A stretch of DNA of 40,349 nt from SAR202 cluster bacterium. Lineage in GTDB: Bacteria; Chloroflexota; Dehalococcoidia; Lucifugimonadales; Australimonadaceae. The stretch spans positions 1-40,349 of the forward strand of contig VGZX01000013.1 of assembly GCA_016872415.1 (NCBI GenBank), read 5' to 3'. Under the pieces are notes generated by a model that was given only the letters and a program-made list of their open reading frames with translations, was not told the DNA's origin and made no database searches. A program made the translations under genes and the position numbers. Shown piece after piece: positions 29,983 through 38,567 of this stretch (position 1 is its first letter; every line of letters starts with the position of its first letter).

Positions 29983-30868
29983 ATGGCAACGTTGGACCTG
30001 GTGCGCGAGGTGCGAGTGTATCCGCGTTACAGCACCGCAGTGCTGTTCGCGCCCGACGGCAAGCGGGTGCTGGTGGGGGGCTTCAATGGGGCGATCACGG
30101 CGGTCGACGCGAGCACCTGGGAGCCGATGGACACGGTGGAGGGGCACACGCAGAGCGTGAACGCCCTGGTGCTGTCGCCGGGGGGGCGACATGCTGGCGA
30201 CGGCCTCGACCGACAAGACGGTGCGGCTGTGGGCGTGGCCGGGCGCCGCGCCGCGCCGCACGCTGGCCGGGCACAAGAGCACGGTCACGTCGGTGGCGTG
30301 GGCGCCGGACGGGACGGCGCTCGCGTCCGGGTCCTACGACGCGACGGTGCGGCTGTGGCCTCTCGACGGCGGCGACGCGCAGGTGCTGAAAGGCCACCCC
30401 AAGAACGTGAGCAGCGTGACGTTCACGCCCGATGGCCGGCGGCTCGTGTCGGCGGGCCTCGGCGCCGACATCATCGTGTGGGACGTGGCGGCGCGCAAGG
30501 AGTTGACGCGGTTCCCGGCGCACCGCGAGGCGGTGGGCGACCTGCGGGTGTTGCCCGGCGAGCGGTCATTGCTTTCGATGGGCCACGACGGCACACTGAA
30601 CGTGTGGGACTTCGGCTCATGGAAGCTGGAGCGCACGGTGGACATGCGGCACCGCGCGCTGTTCGCGTGCGCGCTGGCACCGGACGGCAGCTATCTCGCC
30701 GCGACGATGGACTACGGCGTGTGTCTGCTGGACGCGCGGACGTTCGAGGAGACTGCCTTGGCGAAGCTCCCGAACAAGGGCAACTACGCCGTCGCGGTGT
30801 CGCCTGACGGCAGGACGCTGGCGACGACTGCCGCGGACGGCAAGCTGCGGGTGTGGAAGGTGGGCTAG
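29983..30868 (+). pseudogene. WD40-repeat protein, frameshifted in a run of seven G
   Basis: ATG 29983 follows AAGGAGG. The first 65 residues form WD40 blades (YSTAVLFAPDGKRVLVGGF, then HTQSVNALVLSPGG). At GGGGGGG (30180-30186) the frame is lost; removing one G gives SPGGDMLATASTDKTVRLW and continues through about five more repeats (KSTVTSVAWAPDGTALASG, KNVSSVTFTPDGRRLVSAG) to VSPDGRTLATTAADGKLRVW and a stop at 30868. The repaired protein would have 294 residues, enough for a seven-bladed propeller. WD40 propellers act as protein-docking platforms. The change may be a real pseudogene, slippage-based phase switching or a homopolymer sequencing error. Confidence 0.8.
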
Positions 30869-30908
30869 GCCGCGGCCCCGGCGGTCGGCGGGGCACCGGC
30901 CGGAGGCG

Positions 30909-30932
30909 CCGGCGCGTGCTGGGGTGCGCCGG
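30909..30932. terminator. Possible hairpin between WD40 and typA genes
   Basis: CCGGCGC (30909-30915) pairs with GCGCCGG (30926-30932) over a 10-base loop in the 98-base gap between the convergent genes. It has no T-run on either side, so its role as terminator is uncertain. Confidence 0.3.
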
Positions 30933-30966
30933 AACGGGCGCTTACCCCGCGGCCGGTTCGCCCGTG

Positions 30967-32811
30967 CTACCGGGCGCCCACCGCGCGGGCGCTCTCGCGG
31001 CGCAGGCGGTGGCGGGCGTCGGCTGAGAGCACGCGTTTCCGCATGCGGATGCTTTGCGGTGTCACCTCGACCAGCTCATCGGCGAGGATGTAGTCCAGCG
31101 CCTCTTCCAGGCTGAACTTGATGGCCGGCACCAGGCGCTCCAATATCTCCGCCGTGGAGTTGCGGACGTTGGTCATCTTCTTTTCCTTGGTGATGTTGAT
31201 GTCCATGTCCGCGTCGCGGTTGTGCGTGCCGACGATCATGCCCTCGTAGACGGGCGTCATGGGGTCGACGAACGTGGAGCCGTGCTCCTGCGCCGCGCGG
31301 ATGCCGTAGCTGACGGCGACGCCCGCCTCGGACGACACCATCACGCCGGTGCGCGTGCTCCGCACCTCGCCCTTCATGGGGCGCATGCCAATGAACTCGC
31401 TGTTCATCACGCCGTTGCCGCGGGTGGCGCGCAGGAAGTAGCTGCGGAAACCGATGAGGCCGCGCGTCGGCAGCTCGTACTCCAAGCGCACGTTGCCGTG
31501 GACATCCTTGTGCATGTCGCTCATCACTGCCAGGCGCGAGGCCAGGTTCTCGGTCAACTGGCCGACGTACTCCTCGCGCGTGTCGATGGTGAGGCGCTCG
31601 TACGGCTCGTGGACGGCGCCGTCGATCTCCTTCGTCACGGCCTCGGGCTTCGACACCTGGATCTCCCAGCCCTCGCGGCGGATGATTTCGATCAGCACCG
31701 CCAGGTGCAGCTCGCCGCGCCCAGAAACGAGGAATTCGTCGGCCGAGTCGGTTGCCTCGACGCGCAGGGCGACGTTGGTGAGCAGCTCGCGTTGGAGGCG
31801 GGCGGCCAGCATCCGCGACGTGGCGTAGGTGCCCTCGCGCCCGGCCATGGGCGAGGTGTTGACGCCGAAGGTCATCTTCACCGTCGGCTCCTCGATGGCG
31901 ATGCGCGGCAGGGCCTCGGGGGCGCTTGGCGCGGCGATAGTGTCGCCGATGGTGACATCCTCGGCGCCGCTGAGCGCGACGATGTCGCCGGCGCTCACTT
32001 CGTCGGTCTCGCGGCGCGCCAGGTCCTTGAAGATGAAGAGGTGCTCGGTGCGGAAGGCCTTGGCCTTGCCCTCCCGATCGACGACGACGATCGCGTCGCC
32101 GCGGCGCACCTTGCCGCGGAACACGCGGCCGATGACGATTTGGCCGAGGTGGTTATCGTAGTCGAGCGCGGCGGCCAGCATCTGGAACGTGCCGTCCGGA
32201 TCGACGACCGGCGCGGGGATGTAATCGAGGATGGCCTCGAACAGCGGCTCCATGTCTTTCCGCGGGTCGTCGACCCACGCCATGGCATAGCCTTCGCGGG
32301 CGGACGCGTAGAGCACGGGGAAGTCCAGCTGCTCCGACTCGGTGGCGAGCTCCAGGAACAGGTCTTGAACCGCGCTCAACACCTCGGGGATGCGCGTGTT
32401 CGCGCGGTCGACCTTGTTGATGACGACGACGGGACGAAGGCCCTTCTTCATCGCGGTGCGGAGCACGTAGCGCGTCTGCGGCATGGGGCCGTCGACCGCG
32501 TCCACGACGAGGAGGCAGCCGTCGGCCATGTTCACGACGCGCTCGACCTCGCCGGAGAAGTCGACGTGGCCGGGGGTGTCGATGATGTTGATGGTCACGC
32601 CCTTGTAGGCGATGGCGGTGTTCTTCGCGAGGATGGTGATGCCGCGCTCGCGCTCCAGCGGGTTCGAGTCCATGATGAACTCGCCCACGGTCTGGTTCTC
32701 GCGGAAGACGCGCGCGAACTTCAGCATCGCGTCGACGAGCGAGGTCTTGCCGTGGTCGACGTGGGCGACGATGGCGACGTTGCGGATGTGCTGTTGGGGT
32801 GTGGCTGTCAT
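30967..32811 (-). CDS. typA: Ribosome-associated GTPase TypA/BipA
   Basis: 614 residues from ATG 32811 (GAAGG upstream), the family length. The G motifs are [10 protein letters not shown] (G1), RERGITI (G2), [10 protein letters not shown] (G3) and NKVDRA (G4). The EF-G-like domains follow, and the TypA-specific C-terminal domain includes [20 protein letters not shown] and [17 protein letters not shown], which are signature segments of the family. TypA binds the ribosome at the EF-G site and aids assembly and growth under stress or cold. A promoter (32948-32920) lies about 110 bases upstream. The gene is complete. Confidence 0.97.
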   Translation of the reverse strand: MTATPQQHIRNVAIVAHVDHGKTSLVDAMLKFARVFRENQTVGEFIMDSNPLERERGITILAKNTAIAYKGVTINIIDTPGHVDFSGEVERVVNMADGCLLVVDAVDGPMPQTRYVLRTAMKKGLRPVVVINKVDRANTRIPEVLSAVQDLFLELATESEQLDFPVLYASAREGYAMAWVDDPRKDMEPLFEAILDYIPAPVVDPDGTFQMLAAALDYDNHLGQIVIGRVFRGKVRRGDAIVVVDREGKAKAFRTEHLFIFKDLARRETDEVSAGDIVALSGAEDVTIGDTIAAPSAPEALPRIAIEEPTVKMTFGVNTSPMAGREGTYATSRMLAARLQRELLTNVALRVEATDSADEFLVSGRGELHLAVLIEIIRREGWEIQVSKPEAVTKEIDGAVHEPYERLTIDTREEYVGQLTENLASRLAVMSDMHKDVHGNVRLEYELPTRGLIGFRSYFLRATRGNGVMNSEFIGMRPMKGEVRSTRTGVMVSSEAGVAVSYGIRAAQEHGSTFVDPMTPVYEGMIVGTHNRDADMDINITKEKKMTNVRNSTAEILERLVPAIKFSLEEALDYILADELVEVTPQSIRMRKRVLSADARHRLRRESARAVGAR

Positions 32812-32919
32812 GAAACCTTCGTGCCAAGGCGTTGGGCCACGCGCGAAACGGCGCGAGCGATTTTGCACGGTGCCTTCTATTCGCTAGCGGCCAGCGGGGA
32901 AAGACTGATTTACGCTATC

Positions 32920-32948
32920 AGTGTACCGGAAAACGTCACCGGGCTCAA
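32920..32948 (-). promoter_or_regulatory. Promoter of typA
   Basis: TTGAGC (32948-32943), 17-base spacer, TACACT (32925-32920) on the minus strand; predicted start near 32913, about 100 bases before the typA ATG. Confidence 0.5.
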
Positions 32949-33050
32949 CCTCGGGCGGCGGCCTTCGCCTGGCGGCCAAGCGGCGCGCGGCGCGGGGCCG
33001 GGCATGCCCTGAGCGAGTTGGGGCCGCGCATGCCTCGGCGGGCGCGCGGC

Positions 33051-33284
33051 CTACCCCGCCTGGAGCTTGACGAGGCGGTGCTGTATCTCCTCCGGTGGCA
33101 CGTCCTCCACATGTGTCGCGACGTGCCAAACATGGCCGTAGGGGTCGGCGAGCTGCCCGGCGCGGTCGCCGTAGAGCTGGTCCTCCGGCTGGCGGCGGAC
33201 GGTGGCGCCGGCCTTCGCGGCGCGCGCGACGAAGGCGTCGACGTCGGGCACGTAGACCGTGCGATCGGGACGGCGAACGCCTTG
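33051..33284 (-). pseudogene. VOC/PhnB-type glyoxalase-fold protein, 3' remnant
   Basis: From the TAG at 33287-33285 to the stop at 33051 the frame reads RTVYVPDVDAFVARAAKAGA, then DQLYGDRAGQLADPYGHVWHVATHVEDVPPEEI. This is the C-terminal half of the YdjN/PhnB-like VOC family, including the metal-site Glu equivalent region and the ATHVEDV tail. The family is about 130-150 residues, but only about 78 codons remain, and the first half (with its HAEIRIG-type segment) is not found upstream in any minus-strand frame. A GTG at 33251 could start a 66-residue peptide, but it would be half a fold. Confidence 0.7.
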
Positions 33285-33886
33285 CTACTGGAGGCGCTGG
33301 CGTCCTACGCGATGGGCATTCCCGACCTTCGCCGCGACCGCTAGGGGCGCCGTTCGACCGCCGTGGCCTCGGCTCACGTCGCGCGGGTTCAAGGAGTGGC
33401 GCGACCCTCGTGTCAGCGGAGAGGCTAACCCAAGCCGGCCTCGCTCGCAGACCGAACGCGTCCAGAGCCGAGTTCACTCAGGCCCAGCGCCCGCGTGGGC
33501 TTGACCCGAAAGTCGCCGCAACGATTATTGCGCCCGGCGATCCCCTGCCGAGGCGAGTTATCGCCGAATGGGCGCTGCTGCCCCTCTTGGGCCTGCCGCT
33601 GGAAGAACGAGCGCCCAACGTGGCTCGATTGGCGTGGCGAGTCAGAGACCGGCCGCGGTTGGCGGCAAGAAAAATGGGCGCATGCCATCGCCTTCTTAGT
33701 CGAGGTGGCGGGAGACAAACACCTCCAGCCATTCCACCAGGCTCGCGCTGTTGAATTCCACGTCGCGCGCCGCCTAAAACCATTTGCCGGCGTTGCGCGC
33801 GGCCCGGGCGCTGATTGATCTCGTCGTTCCGCCGGCCGATGGCCGGGGCTTCGTGTTGAGCACCGTGCACGCCAGCCCCAAATTGC
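33285..33886. other. About 600 bases without a recognisable gene
   Basis: Open frames exist on both strands here but none resembles a known family, and ribosome-binding sites are lacking. The stretch lies between a VOC remnant and a toxin-antitoxin pair, next to tRNA genes, and is probably decayed or rearranged DNA. I see no repeat of note. Confidence 0.45.
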
Positions 33887-33900
33887 GTACACTAGCGTAC
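33887..33900. promoter_or_regulatory. Palindrome before the Phd-type antitoxin gene
   Basis: GTACACTAGCGTAC is symmetric at 12 of 14 positions. It ends 7 bases before the GAGGAGG ribosome site of the antitoxin gene, a position suited to Phd/YefM autoregulation; TACACT within it could also act as the -10 box. Confidence 0.5.
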
Positions 33901-33919
33901 ATATTGTGAGGAGGCAAGG

Positions 33920-34180
33920 GTGGCGGAGCAGCTGATTCATGTGGGCATGCGCGAGTTCCGCGAGGACATGGCGCGGTACCTTGACTCGCCCGCCCCGGTC
34001 GCTATCACCCGGCACGGGCGGACGGTGGGCTACTACGTCCCTGCCCACGGCAAGATGGGCGAGGAGGAATTGCGCGCGCTGAAGCGGGCGGTGGAGCACC
34101 TGGCGACCCTCCTGGCCGACCGAGGGGTCAGCGAGGACGAGGTCGTCAGCGTGTTCCGAGCACGCCGCGCTCATGGTTAA
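33920..34180 (+). CDS. Phd/YefM-type antitoxin
   Basis: 86 residues from GTG 33920 (GAGGAGG five bases upstream): HVGMREFREDMARYLDSPAPVAITRHGRTVGYYVPA, the standard Phd/YefM fold with its DNA-binding N-terminal domain, then a helical tail that would cover the toxin. It overlaps the PIN-toxin gene by 8 bases (ATGGTTAA), the usual antitoxin-first order. A palindrome at 33887-33900 is the likely operator. As the toxin 3' end looks degenerate, the antitoxin may now lack an active partner. Confidence 0.85.
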   Translation: MAEQLIHVGMREFREDMARYLDSPAPVAITRHGRTVGYYVPAHGKMGEEELRALKRAVEHLATLLADRGVSEDEVVSVFRARRAHG

Positions 34181-34517
34181 GGCGCTCGTGCTGGATGCCA
34201 ACATCCTGGTGCGCGCGGTGCTGGGTCGCCGTGTTCTCGCGATCCTGGAAACCCATGCGAACCGCGTTCACTTCCTTGCGCCGGAGATCGCCTTTACCGA
34301 TGCACGGCTTCATCTACCTGACATTCTCGTGGGGAGAGGGCTCCCGCGAGAGACGGTTGCGCCGCTGATCGAGGATGTCCTGGAGCGATTGCCGGAGCTC
34401 GTGACCCCGGTGCCTCACGAGGTCTACGCCGATGGCGAGGCAGAGGCGCGTCGGGCTTGGCTCCAGACGACGCGCCAGGGGCCGCGGTGCTTGGTGGAGG
34501 GCGGGCCGTCGTCCTGA
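34173..34517 (+). CDS. PIN-domain toxin with altered C-terminus
   Basis: 114 residues: MVKALVLDANILVRAVLGRRVLAIL... with PIN acidic residues Asp8 and Glu38 (APEIAF) and DARLHLPDIL. The family then reads E-A-E-A-R-x-R, R-D-P-D-D-W-P and a long C-terminal strand-helix part (about 135-150 residues in all). Here EAEARRAW is followed by LQTTRQGPRCLVEGGPSS and a stop. The +2 frame at this point reads GLAPDDAPGAAV, which resembles the missing P-D-D-x-P motif, so an indel near 34455 is likely. Without the third and fourth acidic residues the ribonuclease would be inactive. Confidence 0.7.
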   Translation: MVKALVLDANILVRAVLGRRVLAILETHANRVHFLAPEIAFTDARLHLPDILVGRGLPRETVAPLIEDVLERLPELVTPVPHEVYADGEAEARRAWLQTTRQGPRCLVEGGPSS

Positions 34518-34609
34518 CGGCGCGGGCGCAAGGCGAAGTCATCGGCCAGGCCGATGAAACGGCAGCCGGCCGATTTTGCTTGATCTAGGCAACGAAGGCG
34601 TCGGGAAGC

Positions 34610-34684
34610 TGGCTCCCCGACCAGGTCTCGAACCTGGAACCTACCGGTTAACAGCCGGTCGCTCTACCGTTGAGCTATCGGGGA
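34610..34684 (-). tRNA. tRNA-Asn (anticodon GUU)
   Basis: Minus-strand cloverleaf: acceptor TCCCCGA (34684-34678) with TCGGGGA (34620-34614), discriminator G and encoded CCA (34612-34610). The D arm reads TAGCTCAACGGTAGAGC, the anticodon loop CTGTTAA gives GUU, and the T arm is CCAGGTTCGAGACCTGG. The promoter at 34749-34721 and a 7-bp leader hairpin (34697-34714) lie upstream. Confidence 0.95.
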
Positions 34685-34720
34685 ACACACGAAGACGCTG
34701 GCCTGGCGGCCAGCCTGTTT

Positions 34721-34749
34721 ATCTTATCCGCGTGCCCGCCGCGACGCAA
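34721..34749 (-). promoter_or_regulatory. Promoter of tRNA-Asn
   Basis: TTGCGT (34749-34744), 17-base spacer, TAAGAT (34726-34721). The same -10 hexamer occurs before the tRNA-Ala and tRNA-Arg genes. Confidence 0.6.
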
Positions 34750-34802
34750 GCCGCCACGCCGTTCGCCGGCGCCGCCGACAAGGCCACGGCGCCGTTTTCG
34801 CG

Positions 34803-34832
34803 TTGACACTCCAGCCAGCCGGTTGATAAGAT
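34803..34832 (+). promoter_or_regulatory. Promoter of tRNA-Ala
   Basis: TTGACA (34803-34808), 18-base spacer, TAAGAT (34827-34832); predicted start near 34840, about 33 bases before the tRNA. Confidence 0.65.
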
Positions 34833-34872
34833 GGCGTGAGCGTCACCGTCTGGGTGGCGCCTGTCCGCGCGT

Positions 34873-34948
34873 GGGGATATAGCTCAACTGGGAGAGCGCT
34901 GCGTTCGCATCGCAGAGGTTGGGGGTTCGAGTCCCCCTATCTCCACCA
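34873..34948 (+). tRNA. tRNA-Ala (anticodon CGC)
   Basis: Acceptor GGGGATA (34873-34879) with TATCTCC (34938-34944), discriminator A, encoded CCA at 34946-34948. The D arm is AGCTCAACTGGGAGAGC, anticodon stem CTGCG/CGCAG with loop TTCGCAT (CGC), and T arm GGGGGTTCGAGTCCCCC. It reads GCG, a frequent codon in this high-GC genome. The 175 bases after it show no gene until the cyclase remnant. Confidence 0.95.
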
Positions 34949-35123
34949 AGCCCTCTATCGCCGGCGCCGTCCCTTCCTCGGCCGTCGCGCGTTCACGCGC
35001 CGCCAGCCGCCAAGCCCAACGCCGTCGCCGCTCCGTCGCGGCGGGCCCCGCATCCATGTCCACGCCGCCGGGCTCGCGTTCGGCGAGGCCGTGGTGAACG
35101 GTCGCATGCGCGCACCATCGGCC

Positions 35124-35286
35124 TCAACGCCAGGCGATCTTGACGACGTCGACCGGCTCGGTGGTGCCTTTGAGCGTCACCCTCCTCGGGTCGCTGGTGG
35201 CGACGCGCGAGGCAGCCGCGGCGACCGTCGAGGCGCTGGCGAGGATGTCGTTGCCGTCGGCGAGCGCGGCGATGCGCGCGGCGGCG
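35124..35286 (-). pseudogene. C-terminal remnant of a class III adenylate/guanylate cyclase-type gene
   Basis: On the minus strand, reading toward a stop at 35124: AARIAALADGNDILASASTV, then TSDPRRVTLKGTTEPVDVV and KIAWR. The pattern (AARIA...ILAS, PRxVxLKG, EPVxVV, xxW) is the last fifty residues of class III cyclase domains found in multidomain signalling proteins. Upstream of AARIA (to the right, past about 35286) the minus-strand frame no longer resembles a cyclase; instead the plus strand encodes the oxidoreductase described next. The catalytic core is thus missing. Confidence 0.55.
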
Positions 35287-37251
35287 GAGTCGGCCGAGGC
35301 GGCGGACGAGGCGCTGCTGGCGATCGAGGTGGAATACGAGGAGCTGCCGGCGGTGCTCGGCGCCCGCGAGGCGATGAAGCCGGGCCAGCCCATCGTCCAC
35401 GACGACCCGTCGAAGTACGACATTCCGCCGCGGCCGGGCGCCAACACGCCGAAGTTCTGGCGCTATGCCGGCACGCCCGTGCCGCAGCAGGCCCCCACCA
35501 ACGTCAACTCGCACGTCTACTGGGCGAAGGGCGACATCGCCACCGGGTTCGAGCAGGCCGACCGCGTGTTCGAGCACGCCTTCGTGACCAACCGCGTCCA
35601 CCAGACCTACCTCGAGCCGCACGCCTGCCTCGTGTGGATCGACGAGGAGGGCGTCACGCACGTCATCGCCTTGAACAAGGTGCCCTTCCTGCTACGGCGG
35701 CAGCTGGCCGAGGGCGCCGGCCTCGACCTCGAACGGGTGATCGTGCACGGCGTCGCGGTCGGCGGCGATTTCGGCGGCAAGGGCATCGTCATGGAGGTGC
35801 CGGTCGCCTACTACCTGGCGAAGGCCAGCGGACGCCCCGTCAAGATCGTGATGTCGTACCTGGAGGAGCTGATCGCCGGCAACCCGCGCCACCCCGTGAC
35901 GACGGTGCTCCGCACCGGCATCAAGAACGACGGCACGATGGCGGCGGTGCACGCCAGCTGCTACCTCAACTCGGGCGCCTACGTCGGCACGGGCCAGGGC
36001 CTGCCCCTCATCAGCGACGCGGCCGGCATCTACCGCACGCCGAACGTCCGCATCGACAGCTACGCCATGTACACGAACACGGTGACGAGCGGCAACTTCC
36101 GGGGCGTGGGCCAGCCGCAGGTCGCGTTCGCCATGGAATCGCACATGGCCATGATCGCCCGCGAGATCGGCATGGACCCGCTCCAGTTCCGCCTGCTCAA
36201 CGTCGTCCGCGAGGGCGACACGTCTCCGGTGGGCGAGGCCTGGCAAGACATCCGCGCGGCGGAGACGCTGGAAGCGGCGGCGGACGCCATCGGCTGGAAC
36301 ACGCCGAAGCCCGGCCCGCGCATCGGGCGCGGCATCGCCATCAGCGAGCACCACGCCATCGGTGGGCAGACGAACACGACCGTGCGCCTGGAGCGCGACG
36401 GCTCGGCCACGGTGATGACCGCGATTCCCGCGCAGGGCGCCGGCCTGTATGGCGTGCTGCGCCAGATGGTGGCCGAGATGATCACCGTGCCGGTGGAGAA
36501 GGTGGCGGTGAAGACGCAGAGCACGGGGGAGTCGGCCGTCGACACCGGCGTCGTGGGCGGCAGCCGCGCGACGCACGTGAGCGGCAACGTGACACTGAAG
36601 GCGACCGCCCAGCTGCGCGAAAAGCTGCTCGCCATCGGCGCCGAGCGCCTCGGCTGCCGCACGCAAGACGTGTGCCTGGAGGACGGCGCCCTGGTGCACG
36701 GCACGCGGCGCCTGACGCTGGAGGCGGTCGCGTCGTCGGTCTCGCCCGAGGCGGTCACCGGATACCACGATGCCTTTGTCGACGAGCCGGAGGTGACCGA
36801 CTTCTGCGCGCAGACGGCGGAGGTCGAGGTGGACACGGAAACGGGGCAGGTCCACGTCCGCAAGCTGGTATCGGCCCACGACATCGGCACCGTGTTCAAC
36901 CCGACGGCGCACCAGGGGCAGGTGGACGGCGCCGTGATCCAGGGCCTCGGCTACGCGGTGATCGAGGAGATGCAGCTGAGCGAGGGCCGGGTGACCTCGT
37001 CCACCTTCGCGGAGCACAAGATACCGAGCATCAAGGACATCGTGCCGCTGGAGACGGTGCTGCTGGAGCCGAAGCCGGGGCAGGGCCCGTTCGGGGCCAA
37101 GGCCATCGGCGAGCACCCGCTGTCGAACATCGCGCCCGCCATCGCCGATGCCATCGAGGATGCCATCGGCGTCCGCATTCAAGAGCTGCCGTTGACGGCG
37201 GAAAAGGTGTTCAAGGCCTTGCGCGGCGAGCTGGAGCCGCCGCGGCCCTAG
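35278..37251 (+). pseudogene. Molybdopterin-binding oxidoreductase large subunit (XdhA/CoxL-like), 5' end missing
   Basis: From about 35278 the frame reads AESAEAADEALLAIEVEYEE and continues through GGDFGGKGIVMEVPVAYYLA, SGNFRGVGQPQVAFAME (molybdenum-site loop), HDIGTVFNPTAHQGQVDG and GPFGAKAIGEHPLSN to a stop at 37251, about 657 codons. Family members have 750-780 residues, so the first 100-120 (normally opening with a GKARYTAD-type segment) are missing. The frame stays open back to TTG 35140, but that part is antisense to the cyclase remnant and not homologous. The SGNFRGVGQ loop resembles xanthine-dehydrogenase-like enzymes, not the CO dehydrogenase AYRCSFR form. No FAD or iron-sulfur subunit genes are nearby. 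Translation from an adopted start cannot be excluded. Confidence 0.75.
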
Positions 37252-37330
37252 CGCCCGCTCGCGGAGGGACGGACGGCGCGAAGCCACGCCCCGACGCGAT
37301 AGGAGATCGCGCGCCGTCGCCCGGCCGGCA

Positions 37331-37861
37331 CTACGACGGATACGCGCCGCGCACCGCGTCTTGACGCTCGCTCCAGTCGGGCGGCGAGGTCTTCGCCAGG
37401 TGCGCCTCCAGGCGGTCGACGGCCGTGTGCATCGCCGGCGCCAGGGCCGCCGCTGCCTGCTTGCTCAGGCGGCGTTGGGTGACGGTGAGCGCCGTGGCCG
37501 CCGCGCCGGACGGAATCAGCTCCCACCGCACCACCGCCCGCTCGGCATGCGGCTGGCCCGCGCCCGCCTCGGCGTTCCACTCGTACTCGAGGACGAACGG
37601 CTTCACCCACGTCAGGATGCGCCCGCTCCAGCGCGTGCCGGTCGCGCCGGCCACCACGTCCACCGACCCACCGGAGCGGCCCTCGACCGTGGCCGTCCGC
37701 GCCAGCCACGCCGTCAGCTGCTCCGGCTTCGTCAGCGCGTCCCACACCGCCGCGGGCGGGTGCTGGACCGTGCGCTTGAACTCGAGCGTCGCGTGGTCTC
37801 CATCGGGAATCACGCGTCCCGCGGGCGTGGGCAGTCCTGGCTGGCTCGACGGCGTGGTCAT
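37331..37861 (-). CDS. SRPBCC (AHSA1-type) domain protein
   Basis: 176 residues. After a Pro-rich start the fold begins HATLEFKRTVQHPPAAVWDALTKPEQLTAWLA, continues WSGRILTWVKPFVLEYEWN and VVRWELIPSGAAATALTVTQ, and ends with the long helix MHTAVDRLEAHLAKTSP. AHSA1-like proteins of this type have a hydrophobic cavity and often sit beside ArsR regulators like that at 29669, though none is adjacent here. Ligand unknown. It is divergent from the gene at 38077 across 215 bases that should contain both promoters. Confidence 0.87.
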   Translation of the reverse strand: MTTPSSQPGLPTPAGRVIPDGDHATLEFKRTVQHPPAAVWDALTKPEQLTAWLARTATVEGRSGGSVDVVAGATGTRWSGRILTWVKPFVLEYEWNAEAGAGQPHAERAVVRWELIPSGAAATALTVTQRRLSKQAAAALAPAMHTAVDRLEAHLAKTSPPDWSERQDAVRGAYPS

Positions 37862-38076
37862 CGGTCGCTCCTTCTCATGCCGGATGCGGCGTTATCGGCG
37901 GGCCGCTGAGGACTATAGCGCACCGCGCCCGCGCGCGGCAGGGCGTGCCGGGCGGTCCGCCGGGGTGCAATTCGTTCAAGACACGCGGCGCCGCTTCCGG
38001 TAGACTCCGGCCCGGCGCCGCCCATGCGCGGGCCGCGCCGCGAGACAATGCCAGCGCGCAGCGCGAGGGAGGCCCC

Positions 38077-38556
38077 GTGACGTCGAAGTTGGACCAGGCG
38101 ACCGCGACGCAAATCCGCAACATCGAACGCCAGCACGGCAACGCCAACCTCATCGCCGTCCACGCGCGGTCGGCCGCCGGGGGCGCGCCGGCGCTGGACG
38201 GCCCCGGCGACGGCGACGCGCTGGTGGACGCGCAGTACGCCGGAGAGAAGGCCGCGCTGCGCCCCCTGTATGATGCGCTGCTGAAGGCGGTGCGCGCGTT
38301 CGGCGACGACGTGGAGGTGCCGCCGAAGAAGACCTACGTGAGCCTGCGGCGGGCCAAGCAGTTCGCCATCGTGCAGCCGACCACCAAGACGCGGCTCGAC
38401 GTAGGCATCAACCTCAAGGGCGCGACACCCGGCGGCCGCTTGGAGGCGTCCGGCTCGTTCAACGGCATGGTGAGCCACCGCGTCCGCGTCGAGGCCCCCG
38501 GCCACGTCGACGCCGAGCTCGTCGGCTGGCTGCGGCGCGCCTACGAATCGACCTAG
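38077..38556 (+). CDS. DUF4287/DUF5655-like protein with shortened N-terminal domain
   Basis: 159 residues from GTG 38077 (GAGGGAGG upstream). It opens TSKLDQATATQIRNIERQHG and goes directly to NANLIAVHARSAAG; in the DUF4287 family about 35 residues (a helix-turn-helix-like K-T-G-x-S-x-x-E-W and W-L-K segment) stand between TQIRNIE and the GHGNAN motif, so they seem to be lost in frame. The C-terminal part, VEVPPKKTYVSLRRAKQFAI to VGWLRRAYES, is a complete DUF5655-type domain. Function is unknown; such proteins are often annotated as putative transport-associated. A DUF1801 gene follows 11 bases downstream and is likely co-transcribed. Confidence 0.75.
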   Translation: MTSKLDQATATQIRNIERQHGNANLIAVHARSAAGGAPALDGPGDGDALVDAQYAGEKAALRPLYDALLKAVRAFGDDVEVPPKKTYVSLRRAKQFAIVQPTTKTRLDVGINLKGATPGGRLEASGSFNGMVSHRVRVEAPGHVDAELVGWLRRAYEST

Positions 38557-38567
38557 GAGGGTGGCGC

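Noticed and set aside
31054..33012. Long plus-strand open frame opposite typA.
   Set aside because: Same composition effect; typA on the minus strand explains the region fully.
35140..35277. N-terminal part of the oxidoreductase read from TTG 35140.
   Set aside because: The residues do not match the family and the opposite strand shows cyclase homology over the same bases.
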